Source: Mixophyes australis (Eukaryota > Chordata > Amphibia > Anura > Limnodynastidae). Taken from it: 64,000 bases of DNA. The translations under genes were made by a program, and so were the position numbers. The stretch spans positions 12,611,434 through 12,675,433 of the forward strand of contig JAVHZZ010000008.1 in NCBI GenBank assembly GCA_036250195.1, read 5' to 3'. Positions within the stretch are counted from its first letter, which is position 1; the number at the start of each line of letters is the position of its first letter. Of the stretch, positions 11,341 to 22,879 are shown piece after piece. The notes under the pieces were generated by a model. That model was not told where the DNA came from. It did not search any database and was given only the letters and a program-made list of their open reading frames with translations.

Positions 11341-13638
11341 AACACATGACCAGGATGCTGTATCAGTACTAGAGATACTAGTGGTCACATGACCATAATG
11401 CTCTATCAGTACTAGAGATTCTGGTGGTCACATGCCCAACATGTTGTATCAGCCCTAGAGATGCTAGTGGTCACATGACCAGCATGCTGTATCAGCCCTA
11501 GAGGTGCTAGTAGTCACATGACCAGCATGTTGTATCAGTACTAGAGATATTAGTGGTCACATGACCAGCATGCTGTATCAGTACTAGAGATACTAGTGGT
11601 CACATGAACAGCATGCTGTATCAGCCCTAGAGATGCTAATGGTCACATGACCAGGATGCTGTATCAGCCCTAGAGATGCTAGTGGTCACATGACCAGGAA
11701 GCTGTATCAGCCCTAGAGATGCTAGTGGTCACATGACCATAATGCTCTATCAGCCCTAGAGATACTAGTGGTCACGTGACCAGCATGCTGTATCAGTACT
11801 AGAGATGCTAGTGGTCACATGACCAGCATGTTGTATCAGTACTAGAGGTGCTAGTAGTCACATGACCAGCATGCTGTATCAGTACTAGAGATGCTAGTGG
11901 TCACGTGACCAGCATGCTGTATCAGTACTAGAGGTGCTAGTAGTCACATGACCAGCATACTGTATCAGTACTAGAGGTGCTAGTAGTCACATGACCAGCA
12001 TGTTGTATCAGTACTAGAGATGCTAGTGGTCACGTGACCAGCATGCTGTATCATCCCTAGAGATGCTAGTGGTCACGTGACCAGCATGTTGTATCAGTAC
12101 TAGAGGTGCTAGTAGTCACATGACCAGCATGTTGTATCAGTACTAGAGATGCTAGTGGTCACGTGACCAGCATGTTGTATCAGTACTAGAGGTGCTAGTA
12201 GTCACATGACCAGCATGCTGTATCAGTACTAGAGGTGCTAGTAGTCACATGACCAGCATGCTGTATCAGTACTAGAGGTGCTAGTAGTCACATGACCAGC
12301 ATGCTGTATCAGTACTAGAGATACTAGTGGTCACATGACCAGCATGTTGTATCAGTACTAGAGATGCTAGTGGTCACGTGACCAGCATGTTGTATCAGTA
12401 CTAGAGATGCTAGTAGTCACATGACCAGCATGCTGTATCAGTACTAGAGATGCTAGTAGTCACATGACCAGCATGTTGTATCAGTACTAGAGATGCTAGT
12501 AGTCACATGACCAGCATGCTGTATCAGCCCTAGAGGTGCTAGTAGTCACATGACCAGCATGCTGTATCATCCCTAGAGATGCTAGTGGTCACATGACCAT
12601 AATGCTCTATCAGCCCTAGAGGTGCTAGTAGTCACATGACCAGCATGCTGTATCAGTACTAGAGGTGCTAGTAGTCACATGACCAGCATGTTGTATCAGC
12701 CCTAGAGATGCTAGTGGTCACATGACCAGCATGTTGTATCAGTACTAGAGATGCTAGTGGTCACATGACCAGGATGCTGTAACAGCCCTAGAGATGCTAG
12801 TGGTCACATGACCAGCATGCTGTATCAGCCCTAGAGATGATAATGGTCACATGACCAGGATGCTGTATCAGCCTTAGAGATGCTAGTGGTCACATGACCA
12901 GCATGCTGTATCAGCCCTAGAGGTGCTAGTAGTCACATGACCAGCATGCTGTATCAGCCCTAGAGATGATAATGGTCACATGACCAGCATGCTGTATCAG
13001 CCCTAGAGATGCTAGTGGTCACATGACCAGGATGCTGTATCATCCCTAGAGGTGCTAGTAGTCACATGACCAGCATGCTGTATCAGCCCTAGAGATACTA
13101 GTGGTCACATGACCAGCATGCTGTATCAGTACTAGAGGTGCTAGTGGTCACATGACCAGGATGCTGTATCAGCCCTAGAGGTGCTAGTGGTCACATTAAC
13201 AGCATGCTGTATCAGCCTTAGAGATGCTAGTGGTCACATGACCAGCATGCTGTATCAGCCCTAGAGATGCTAGTGGTCACATGACCAGCATGCTGTATCA
13301 GTACTAGAGATGCTAGTGGTCACATGACCAGCATGTTGTATCAGTACTAGAGATGCTAGTGGTCACATGACCAGGATGCTGTATCAGCCCTAGAGATGCT
13401 AGTGGTCACATGACCAGGAAGCTGTATCAGCCCTAGAGATGCTAGTGGTCACATGACCATAATGCTCTATCAGCCCTAGAGATACTAGTGGTCACGTGAC
13501 CAGCATGCTGTATCAGTACTAGAGATGCTAGTGGTCACATGACCAGCATGCTGTATCAGCCCTAGAGATGCTAGTGGTCACATGACCAGCATGCTGTATG
13601 GTACTAGAGGTGGCATTGTGGTTAGCATGACCAGCATC
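11341..13638. repeat. 43-bp minisatellite, about 53 units, with CAYGTG boxes
   Basis: The unit reads approximately GTCACATGACCAGCATGCTG followed by TATCAGYMCTAGAGATGCTAGTG. Two main subtypes are mixed: TATCAGTACTAG and TATCAGCCCTAG. Every unit carries TCACATGAC or GTCACGTGAC, and seven have the full CACGTG palindrome (near 11771, 11899, 12028, 12071, 12158, 12372 and 13491). An identical block of about 191 bp occurs at 11640-11830 and 13360-13550. The last unit decays at 13600-13638. Head-to-tail units without spacers rule out CRISPR. Confidence 0.95.
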
Positions 13639-15127
13639 CAATATCTCTACAAAAGCCTGTGTTAAACACACTAGGAAAGATACTTTCAGTGAATGCGCTG
13701 ATACAATGTGTGATACATACAGTATGTTAGGATTTTCCTGGAGATCTAAGTGATTACAGTCTCTTGTTAAATTTCACTAATGGATGCAAAATAATGAGCA
13801 GAGACAACATCGTGCATGTTGGTACACAAAATATTATAAGAGCAATTCAACTCATTTTACCGATTCAAGGTTAATGGAAAGTGGGATCATGTACAACTTT
13901 GCTGGTTGAATAATTGGATAAACAACTTTAATGACTAATTTTACCATTAGTTGTAAAATCCAATTTAATATGCTGTACATGAGCTCACATAATTAGATAT
14001 GTATTTAATGTACTGAAAAGCAAAACAAAAACTGTGTTAGTGACATACAGGTATGGCATTATCCAGAAGGTAGGAGCAATGAGCATAGTACATACTGGAT
14101 GCTTCCCAGGGATAACCCCATGCACTGGGTCATCAGCATCAAGTGCCTCCTCCTAAAGGCACTTTGTGGAGCATTAATAAACAGTTTAATGAGGGCATCG
14201 GTGTCAGAACTATGTGCAGAAAGAAAGCGATAATCTAATTTACATGGTTCATGGAACTCCAAAGTATTGAAAACATCCTATACAAGAAACCAATCCCATA
14301 TATGTGTTCGCAAATATTCAAGACATTATTATATACATAGAAAATGAAAATAAAATTGCACTTGTCTTATTTCTAGCAAAGTGAATAATGGAGAGGTCAG
14401 TGGCGCCACCTAGTGCTAGAGAAATGTACCTACCCTATGTCCTCTGCACTAAATACCCTCACTCTACTAACCCTACAGCTTTTTTCCTTTCAGATATAGA
14501 GTGTGGGGGTAATGTGGGGCACTGTACGCAGTTTGCAGTAAGTTACAGAAATGTTTGCACCGGTTTTCAGAAATGTCCCCCATGGTTTATTTACAAGGCA
14601 CCGACTGGCTCACGCGAATGACTCATCCACTGTGCAATATGACCTTGTAATTTGATGGAAGTATTGTTATGTTAAACAGCTGATGATGCATATTTGATAT
14701 TAAACTGTTGAGGCTGATATGATTAATATCACTTTCACAGTTTTTCCATTGTAAATAGCAATTTAATTTAATTTCAGGTGCCGTAGGTACAGCTGTTTCA
14801 ACTTTACCTGCTGGGAATTCTGTTTGACACAGGAAAGTGCTAATAAGAGAAACTCACATACAGACAGGCGGGGGCTGACAAGCAACTTCTGGCCCTGGGA
14901 ACGAACACAAGCCAGTGGCTCAGCTTCTTCTGCCTCCACAGATAGCTTAGCGTGGTAATCATCGCGTGGGAGGGGCTTGTCTATGTGGGTGGGGTTTTAT
15001 ATTACCACTGAAATATAAAAGAAATTGTTATATGAGAGAGCTACATTCAAATACAATACAGCCCCATCTGAATAGTATTCTGTCCAGAATATTCTAGTTA
15101 TTTCTATATTATGCATATTCATTATAG
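13639..15127. other. Spacer between minisatellites, no gene seen
   Basis: AT-rich unique-looking sequence. ORFs of 60-80 codons at 14.06-14.62 kb show no domain or codon pattern that I recognise. No transposon landmarks were found. Confidence 0.45.
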
Positions 15128-16060
15128 CAGCCTCTATAAAATGCAAAGAGCATCTTAATAAATATAATAAAATACAGAGAAATTTCTAGTAACCTCTATA
15201 CAATACAGAGAGCATTCTAGTGATCTATAGACAATGCAGAGAGCATTCTAGTGATCTATAGACAATGCAGAGAGCATTCTAGTGATCTATAGACAATGCA
15301 GAGAGCATTCTAGTGATCTATAGACAATGCAGAGAGCATTCTAGTGATCTATAGACAATGCAGAGAGCATTCTAGTGATCTATAGACAATGCAGAGAGCA
15401 TTCTAGTGATCTATAGACAATACAGAGAGCATTCTAGTGATCTATAGACAATGCAGAGAGCATTCTAGTGATCTATAGACAATGCAGAGAGCATTCTAGT
15501 GATCTATAGACAATGCAGAGATCATTCTAGTGATCTATAGACAATACAGAGAGCATTCTAGTGATCTATAACCAATGCAGGGAGCACTCTAGTGATTTAT
15601 AGACAATGCTGAGGGCATTTTAGTGATCTATAGACAATGCAAAGAGAATTCTAGTGATCTATAGACAATGCAGAGAGCATTCTAGTGATCTATAGACAAT
15701 GCTGAGTGCATTCTGGGGATCTATAGACAATGCAGAGAGAATTCTAATGATCTATAGACAATGCAGAGAGGATTCTAGTGATCTATAGACAATACAGAGA
15801 GCATTCTAGTGATCTACAGACAATGCTGAGAGCATTCTAGTGATCTATAGACAATGCAGAGAGCATTCTAGTGATCTATAGACAACACAGATAGCATTCT
15901 ATGGATCTATAGACAATACAGAGAGCATTCTAGGGATCTATAGACAATGCAGAGAGCATTCTAGTGATCTATAGACCATGCAGAGAGCATTCTAGTGATC
16001 TACAGACAATACAGAGAGCATTCTAGTGATCTATAGACAATACAGAGAGCATTCTAGTGA
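15128..16060. repeat. 31-bp minisatellite, about 28-30 units
   Basis: The unit is about ATTCTAGTGATCTATAGACA plus ATGCAGAGAGC. The first three units (15128-15220) are strongly diverged ('cctctataaaatgcaaagag'). The central block at 15215-15420 is nearly uniform, and the 3' third is moderately diverged. Such a gradient is expected when unequal exchange homogenises the middle of an array. Confidence 0.93.
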
Positions 16061-16700
16061 CGTTTTTTGTCCACATGTGAAGTGTAACAGAGACTGAATC
16101 TGAGAAGTGACCTCTTCAACTTTTGCATATTGCTTAGAAATTAAACTCTTATTTTGTAATTAAATCTCTTCACTCTTCCCTACGACATTGTTGATAGTTA
16201 AAGATGTATGAATAAAGCATTGATATGAAATAAAAATAAAATAAAAAAACATGTAAGTCGTCATACAAAATCTTCCACGAGATTTCCAGTGCAAAATCTT
16301 AGACCTCACGTCACTACACCTGCTAATACTTTGTGGTACCTAATAAATGTAAGGGCATTATACAGACAAAAGGGATCTTGGCTGTGGAGCTGAGCTGCGG
16401 ACGATCCCCCATGAAGCTTCACTTCTAGTTCAGGATGAGAGGTCAGACCCATTGTGACTTGAGATTTATTGAACTAGAGTAGAATAAAACTCTATTATAT
16501 CTTCAGATGCCGCTGAATCGTCCTCTTTCATTCCTGGCTGAGAGGATATCTGTGAAACTGTAACATGTATTATTCCTATCTGCCCCTAGGTTTAGCAACA
16601 CAAATGGGTTTGTTTTTTGAACCAGAGCTAAAGAGAGAAGTAGTGGATTAAAATCTGCAGATGTTCAGATCTTCAGAGTTACTATGTTACTATGTTACTA
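16061..16700. other. Spacer, no gene seen
   Basis: Unique-looking sequence with a short A-rich stretch at 16.23 kb and a (TACTATGT)n run at 16678-16702. No coding or repeat family was recognised. Confidence 0.45.
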
Positions 16701-16713
16701 TGAGGGTATTTGC

Positions 16714-16756
16714 AGCTATGCTAATTGTTTAATTAGCATAGCTAATTAAACAATTA
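16714..16756. repeat. Two overlapping, mutually exclusive hairpins
   Basis: Hairpin A: AGCTATGCTAATT (16714-16726), loop GTTT, then its exact reverse complement (16731-16743). Hairpin B: a 16-base arm at 16722-16737, loop ATA, then the exact complement at 16741-16756. The right arm of A lies within the arms and loop of B, so only one can form at a time. Confidence 0.75.
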
Positions 16757-16925
16757 ATTGTCTTTGAAGAAGTCATCTCAGAACACATTTTTCAAAAAAT
16801 ATTTTAGCAAATAAAAAAACACATAATACTTCAATCATTAATATAAACGTGCTTAAAAAAAAAATATTTTTTTGTAGAATAAATACATAAATCAGGATAT
16901 TCTTAATGCATACTCTACATATAAT

Positions 16926-17233
16926 GGGCCTGATTCATTAAGGAAAATATAGTAACTTTGTACCTTGTTACAAAAGTCATGTTACATTGGAGGGGGAGCT
17001 AAGTTTAAAATATGATGGCAGATTTATAGTTGGGGTAGGGCATGTCCTAGATCAACCTTAGATTTCAGTGTAGAAATAAAGATATCAAGTATTTGTGTGG
17101 TACATAAAAAAACAGCCAGAATTTAACTTATGTGCAAAATAACAAATTCATTTGCTTGCATTGTAACATGTTTTTTTTCAGGAGAAAAATTACTCATTTT
17201 TTTTTTACTTATTTTCCTTAATGAATCAGGCCC
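16926..17233. mobile_element. MITE with 24-bp perfect terminal inverted repeats
   Basis: GGGCCTGATTCATTAAGG starts the left end (16926-16949 in full). The right end, 17210-17233, is its exact 24-base reverse complement. AAT flanks both ends (16923-16925 and 17234-17236), a possible 3-bp target duplication as made by PIF/Harbinger-type elements. It encodes no transposase. A relative is at 43017-43244. Confidence 0.8.
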
Positions 17234-17326
17234 AATGTTTTTATATAGTCTCTCTTACATTCATACACATGTTATGTGCTATCTACTGACATGCATAAGT
17301 GTAGTTTTTATTACAAAGCTGATGCC

Positions 17327-17410
17327 GTGACAGTCCTCACTATCAGTCGGCCCTTTCATGCAAGATATGGCAAGCAAAGGGACTTAAGTCCATCATGAAT
17401 CAGGCCCGTA
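17327..17410. mobile_element. Fragment of a GGGCCTGATTCA-type MITE
   Basis: The segment has 'cactatcagtcggc' and ends in 'catgaatcaggccc', which are landmarks of the element at 25911-26587. Only one end remains. Confidence 0.5.
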
Positions 17411-18119
17411 ATACACAAATTATGCTTATATATATATAGAAACTCCTTTAAGTAATATCTGTATAATCAATGAGCTCTGAGGCTGAGCTGTAGTGCTTAC
17501 TTGTATCTCAAGAGGTATATCCCCTCTACTTATAGTACCTATTAATAGTAAAAGATATATGTGTAGCTTTAAATACAAAATATAGACTTTTGCTTACATA
17601 TTTGGTATACAAAAATGTTCAAGCTACCCACCTATGCTGCGGCAAGTCTCCATAGCTTGTCAGACTCAGTTCAATGTAAGCTGTTGGATCATACATTAAG
17701 CAACATAGGCTCCCACCAAGGGCCCGTGGGCACTGTGGGGCCCAGAATATTTTTGTGTGTTCTTTTTTTGTCGAACGGAAGAAGGATAGGGTAGCGCTAT
17801 TGCTAGCTGGTGACCTGCCAATAAGGAGCATTTACAAAGATATAAGATTGTGGATGCTCTTCTAACGCTGTTTTTTTGTGGCATTTATATGGGAATATTA
17901 TAGACGACTGCATCAAGAAGGTGCAGGGATAATAGCGAGGTGGGTGGATGGTGGCATTTGCTGCTGAATGCAGGCTTGGTGCAACGAATCTTACATGCAA
18001 AAAAAATTTTTTTACATTGTACAAGATATTTAAATGAGCTTTAAGTGATAATGAGTGGTTAAAGGGGCGTTTCTGGGATAGAGAGATCTTCACAGCAATT
18101 CCCTCCTTCCTGTATAAGG
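17411..18119. other. Spacer, no gene seen
   Basis: AT-rich sequence. Antisense ORFs of 62-107 codons at 17.6-18.13 kb lack recognisable domains and overlap each other in several frames. Confidence 0.45.
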
Positions 18120-18480
18120 ATTTCATTTGAGGAGTTTTTTTTAATTTACTAATTAAACTATTTATTAAATGTAAATACCAATTATTTAAATGTTAGGGCT
18201 GGTTGTGGGAAAGAGATCTATTTATTGAATGTGAATGCTATTTATTGTCGGAGCTGGTTGTCCACTTTCCTGATATTGGTTGTGTATTGCCAAATTTGGG
18301 TGACAATCCCACTTAGTCGGCGACAGTCTGCAGATGTGTCCATTTCATCCTGCTCTTCTAATGAAAGGGGAGCTGTGTTCAACTAACAGTAGTGAACCCA
18401 GCATTGCACGTGTATTTGGCGAAAATGACAGCCACTCTTGCACGTTGGCTGTGCCCATTCTGGGGATGTGGTGCGGAAAC
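18120..18480 (+). repeat. Composite dispersed repeat, copy 2
   Basis: Two degenerate 'tttattaaatgtaaatacca...gctggttgtgggaaagaga' units are followed by 'gcgacagtctgc' and 'caactaacagtagtgaaccc', in the same order as at 9.55-10.09 kb. 'tgtatttggcgaaaatgaca' matches 'tgtatttgtctaaaatgata' in copy 1. Confidence 0.55.
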
Positions 18481-18552
18481 CATCCCCCCTCATCTAGAAA
18501 TCCTGTGGGAGCCTCAGCCTCATTCCAACACTGCTGGAAGTTGTGGAGGGAG

Positions 18553-18900
18553 TGCACGGTGGCTTAGTGGGCAGCATGGTGGCTTAGTGGTTAGCACCTC
18601 TGCCTCACAGCACTGAGTTCGATTCTAGACTGTGGCCTTATCTGTGGGGAATTTGTATATTCTCCCCGCGTTTGCATGAGTTTTCTCCGGCCGCTCCGGT
18701 TTCCTCCCACACTCCAGAAACATACTGGTAGGTTAATTGTCTGCTATCTAATTGACCCTAGTCTGTCTGTGTGTGTGTGTATGTCAGGGAATTTAGACTG
18801 TAAGCTCCAATGGGGCAGGGACTGATGTGAGTGAGTTCTCTGTACAGCGCTGCGGAATTAGTGACGCTATATAAATAAATAAATAAATGATGATGATAAG
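18553..18900 (+). mobile_element. tRNA-derived SINE, copy C, with duplicated head
   Basis: Full-length copy ending in (AAAT)n and (GAT)n near 18895. The head appears twice: 'gcacggtggcttagtgg' at 18554-18570 is followed at once by 'gcagcatggtggcttagtgg'. This is either a head slip during reverse transcription or insertion into an older SINE end. A 7-base gap after 'cagcactg' shortens the B-box flank. Confidence 0.88.
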
Positions 18901-20049
18901 GGAGAGGAACAGTCAAGGGGAACATGATAACTGGGCACTGAGACTGAATAATGGTTCATTGCACAAGAATTTACACAAAAAATACACAAGCATACTTATG
19001 TGCAAAATGGGATTACATTTCATTTAAAGATAACTTATATGTAGTTATTATATGGTATGAAACAGTTAGAGTGACTTTGTCTCATTCCGATCAATAAAAC
19101 TCAATGATTGACGGGTGTCAATTATATATTTGTGATATATTCATAGTACGATATAGTGATAGAACCAGTGCACCACATCAAAGAAAAGAAATCCTTCCTA
19201 TTAATATCACAGTCAGTATCACGTCAATAACTTATTTTCTGTTTTTAAACTGTCACTGCGGTGGGCGGCAGCGGGATTACCATTTACCAGCCATGCAGTC
19301 CTTTGTTTCCTTATCACTGTGTTTCCTACATGATAATATAAAGAATTTACAAATCGACAGAATTAAGGGCTGTTGTCATAGTACTTAGCGCTGTCCTGTG
19401 GACGTATTGTATTCCCCGACACCTAACAGCTTAAGCTGTGAATAAACGTTGCTGGTCTAAATTGAGAATGGAGCCGGGTAGACCGGCTGCCTCTTGACGT
19501 TTTGCTAAATCCTGATCTGTTTAAACATCAATTCCAGCCATTTGTTGATAAGCAAAACATTTTCATTCTGTCATTATCATTTTAGTAGACAAACTGCAGA
19601 CATTTACCAGCTGAAATACCAAATGTCACAATAAACACTGCGTCTTGTAAGCATTTGTGTGCCGGAGTTTTGTCATTTACTGCATGCATGGAAACAGAAG
19701 AATAGATATCAACAAATAGATTCCCTAATATGAAAACTACAGTGATAGTTCTCTCGTATTTACTGCCACAGTTTGGTAGTGTGAGATACTGTATAACCCT
19801 TCAATTTTACTCTTTATTGACAAGAGGATGGTTATTGGATGATGGGGGGAGAATCTTTTTCAGTAGACAGTCATTCGTGTTTCCTTCTAGTATGTTGTCA
19901 ACTCCCTTCCCTCATTGATGACTCACTAATCACCAGCTTTACCGGTCAGTTCTCTGGGAGAGAGAGAGAGAAAATGCAATCAGTTTGGTCTCATTGCCCA
20001 ACGAGAAGATAGTTAAGCATTTAACATTAACATATCAGTAAAATTGCAG
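18901..20049. other. Spacer, no gene seen
   Basis: A 94-codon ORF at 19104-19388 and others show no domain. A (GA)n run lies at about 19960. No repeat family was recognised. Confidence 0.4.
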
Positions 20050-20290
20050 GCGGAAAATTGTGTATGTGGTCGAGTAGGGTGCAGTAGACAATGGATGTGC
20101 ATGTGGTGGCATATAGTGCAGAAGATGATGGATGTGTATGTGTTGGTAAAGAGCGCATAATATAACGGATGTGTATGTGGTGGCAAAGAGTGCAGAATAA
20201 GATGGGCTAGTTTGGGGTGGCATAGGATTCAGAAGACGATGGATGAGTATTTAAAGGCGTAGAGTGCAGAACATGATGAATGTCTATGCA
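20050..20290. repeat. Degenerate 43-45-bp tandem array, left part
   Basis: About five diverged units of the form 'gatgatggatgtgtatgtgg' plus 'tggcatagagtgcagaa'. The same unit resumes at 21.19-21.43 kb, so one array seems to have been interrupted by about 0.9 kb of other sequence. Confidence 0.6.
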
Positions 20291-21190
20291 GATGGTTCTA
20301 TGCAGGAGGGGGCACAATGTGGGAGGGTCCCTCAGTTATTGGCCAAGTATAAAGACTTTTTGGGGATTTCCTTATGGGTTACAAATATTCCCTTTGGATT
20401 ATGGTGGACCTTGGTTTGTAAGAGGATTTTGAGTCAATTTATTTTGAAATAAAGGCTTGTTTTAATCAGGTTTCCATGTGTTTTTGTGGCACCACACTGG
20501 TGGCCACCTACAATCTGGTGATGTTTGTACTACAATTGCATTGATTGTCAGTGCATGCTGGCGCTTGTAGTTTGGCAAGCGCCAGCATGCATTAACAGCC
20601 ATTGGCTCTCAGTGCTTGCTGGCATTTGTAGTACCAGAATAGTTTTTTCCATCTATTTTGTACACTTATTATCCTGGTTTCCAGCAGCCAGGAGTACCAG
20701 GAAGGACCCAGTGCTATTTACCATCAGCCAGTATTATTTAGTTGAAGTAGGTCTGCTTATTTTCTCTGGGCTCCCCCCTTGGAGGACCAATCCCAATGCC
20801 GAAGAGGACCCAGACAGTATAGCCTGGGGCTGTTATGCACTAGCCTGGGGACGTTCACACTTTTTGTCCCACTGTTTTAGTTGCAAGCAGCGAAAAATGT
20901 GGATGTTTATTGTAAAGGGGAGGCACTTTGTAAAAAGAATATTTATTCACATTAATAAAGGTTTGCCCAGTGTGATAACACCCACTCTCAGTTGGTAAGC
21001 CAGGCAGATGACATCTCACCAGACAGTCCAGTTTCACAGACGAAACCATTCAGTTTTTCCTAAACACAATGCAGTTTATGGGTTTGCAAGTCTCCACAAG
21101 TCAGATTGGGATTGGGATCTGAAAACTGCATCCGCAGTGTGACGAGTTTACAAACTGCGAACAATACCAGCCCTTACTAACTCCAAGCCA
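20291..21190. other. Insert-like segment inside a tandem array; holds a 15-bp hairpin
   Basis: This segment separates two parts of one degenerate array. It contains a perfect inverted repeat, TGCATGCTGGCGCTT (20552-20566) and its complement (20577-20591) around a 10-base loop, plus 'tgctggcatttgtagtacca' similar to the repeat at 3.0-3.19 kb. A 157-codon ORF at 20525-20998 runs through this repeat and has no recognisable domain, so I do not call it a gene. Confidence 0.4.
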
Positions 21191-21430
21191 CACGGGGCAG
21201 AAGATGATGTGAGAGTATGTAAAGGCACAGAGGGTAGAAGATTATGGAAGATGTATGTAGTGGCAGAGGTGATGGGAGTGTAAATGATGACACAGAGTGC
21301 AGAAGAGGATGGAGGTGTATTTGGAGAGTGGAAGGGCATACATGTGAATGTGGTTATGAATGTATATGTAGCGTCAGAGGATGCTGGAGGAGTATATGGA
21401 TAAACATAAAGTACAGAATCCTGAAAAGTG
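21191..21430. repeat. Degenerate 43-45-bp tandem array, right part
   Basis: Diverged units such as 'cagaagatgatgtgagagta', 'tggaagatgtatgtagtggc' and 'cagaagaggatggaggtgta', matching the unit at 20.05-20.29 kb. Confidence 0.55.
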
Positions 21431-21910
21431 CTCAGTAACCTTGCACTGCATTATTTTCATTAGGGAGAGAGATTATCTTGATTTTCATTTCTCTGCTCAT
21501 CTTTATGGCTCCATATGTCTGAAAGCCTCTCTGTAGACAATATTGGTGACTTGAGAGTGTCTACGGAGAGGACATATAAGCCGCTCCTCCCCTTTTCTTT
21601 GTTTCTTCTCATCCAATCAATGAATGAGTTTTTTTACAATTCCGCACCGAGAGAGCTAATTAGAAGCTGATTGGTGGATGAGAACACAGAGAAGGTTCAG
21701 GAGAAGCTACTACTTACACCCTTACCTAGAACTAGTCACTCTAGTCATCAGTGCAATCCAGGGGAATAACTGCAGACACAATATCGAGTGTTACAGAGTA
21801 ACAAGGAGAGTACTCAGGACAATGTATTTTCCAAATTCAAGAGTTATAGATCCTAAAGCAAGGACAGTAAGCAAGTGTAAGTTTGCTGCCTCATATATGA
21901 CTCATCTTTA

Positions 21911-22105
21911 TGAGTGGCTCAGTGGTCAGCACTTCAGCCTCACAGCACTGTGTTCAATTCCCAACCATGGCCTTTTCTGTGTGTAGTTTGTATCTTCTCC
22001 GAGTGTTTGGGTGGGTTTCCTCCGGGTGCTCCAGTTTCTTCCCACACTCCAAAAACATACTGGTAGGTTAATTGGCTGCTATTAAATTTACTCTATTACT
22101 TTAAA
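21911..22105 (+). mobile_element. tRNA-derived SINE, copy D, 3'-truncated
   Basis: The head 'gagtggctcagtggtcagca', the B-box region 'gttcaattcc' and the body to 'ggttaattggctgctatta' are present. The 3' third with 'gcgctatataaataaa' is missing. The loss must be a later deletion or recombination, since SINE insertion normally truncates the 5' end. Confidence 0.85.
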
Positions 22106-22879
22106 CAGGACACACATACTTTTTAAGAGGTTCTAGTTTAGGAACAATCTTATAGATGCTGTATTACAAAGGTCATGTTTTATAAAACTCTTATTTCATT
22201 TTAACATAATTTTACACAACTAAACTGACAAGTGTTCACTCTATCAATGGGGAAATTGAACTATGTTTTGATAATATAACAAGCAAAGTGGATAGAGTTA
22301 AGCTCTTAAGGCCATTGGCATTAACGATGAATACAGAATAGATCTTTCTTGACAGCATAATGTAGTTTAATCTTTATTCGCTTCCCAGCTAGCAATTTAC
22401 CCTTGAAAAAATGCAGAATTTGTTGCAATCCTACAAAATCTGTCTTTTTTAATTACATTTGTGTTTATAGCATAAGTTTAACTTTTTTTTCAACACCGTA
22501 GTTATGACTTGCACATGTCGTGTGTAGAAACCTAATAATGCTACTTTAACCTCTTCAACGTCAGAGTGAGGTTGTTGTTTCATGATCTGAATAATGTTTA
22601 CATGGGCCAGTTTCAGTAATAGCAGCTTGCATGTGGTTTTGTGTTCAAGACGGTGTCTGAGAGGAAAATATGAGGCTCAGATAGTAACTTTGGGAATGTG
22701 GTGTACCAATCAGATTCCATATTCAGCCTGTGGGTCATTCAATTGTTTGTGTGATTGCGTGTGATGTTCATATTTGGCTTGTGCTAGTTATTGTTACGAC
22801 TTTATATTATTAACATTTTTTCAAAGTTACTTTAAGGGGAGGTGTATTAATGCAGTACGTGGACAATTCCTATCCGATG
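22106..22879. other. Spacer, no gene seen
   Basis: AT-rich sequence with no ORF over 60 codons that carries a recognisable domain and no transposon landmark. Confidence 0.45.

Noticed and set aside
11341..13638. CRISPR-like regular repeat array (also 15128-16060 and 49498-49805)
   Set aside because: Units are contiguous with no unique spacers, and the genome is clearly eukaryotic.
20525..20998. 157-codon ORF, one of the longest outside the PLE
   Set aside because: It begins in a hairpin-containing repeat and shows no domain, signal peptide or conserved motif.
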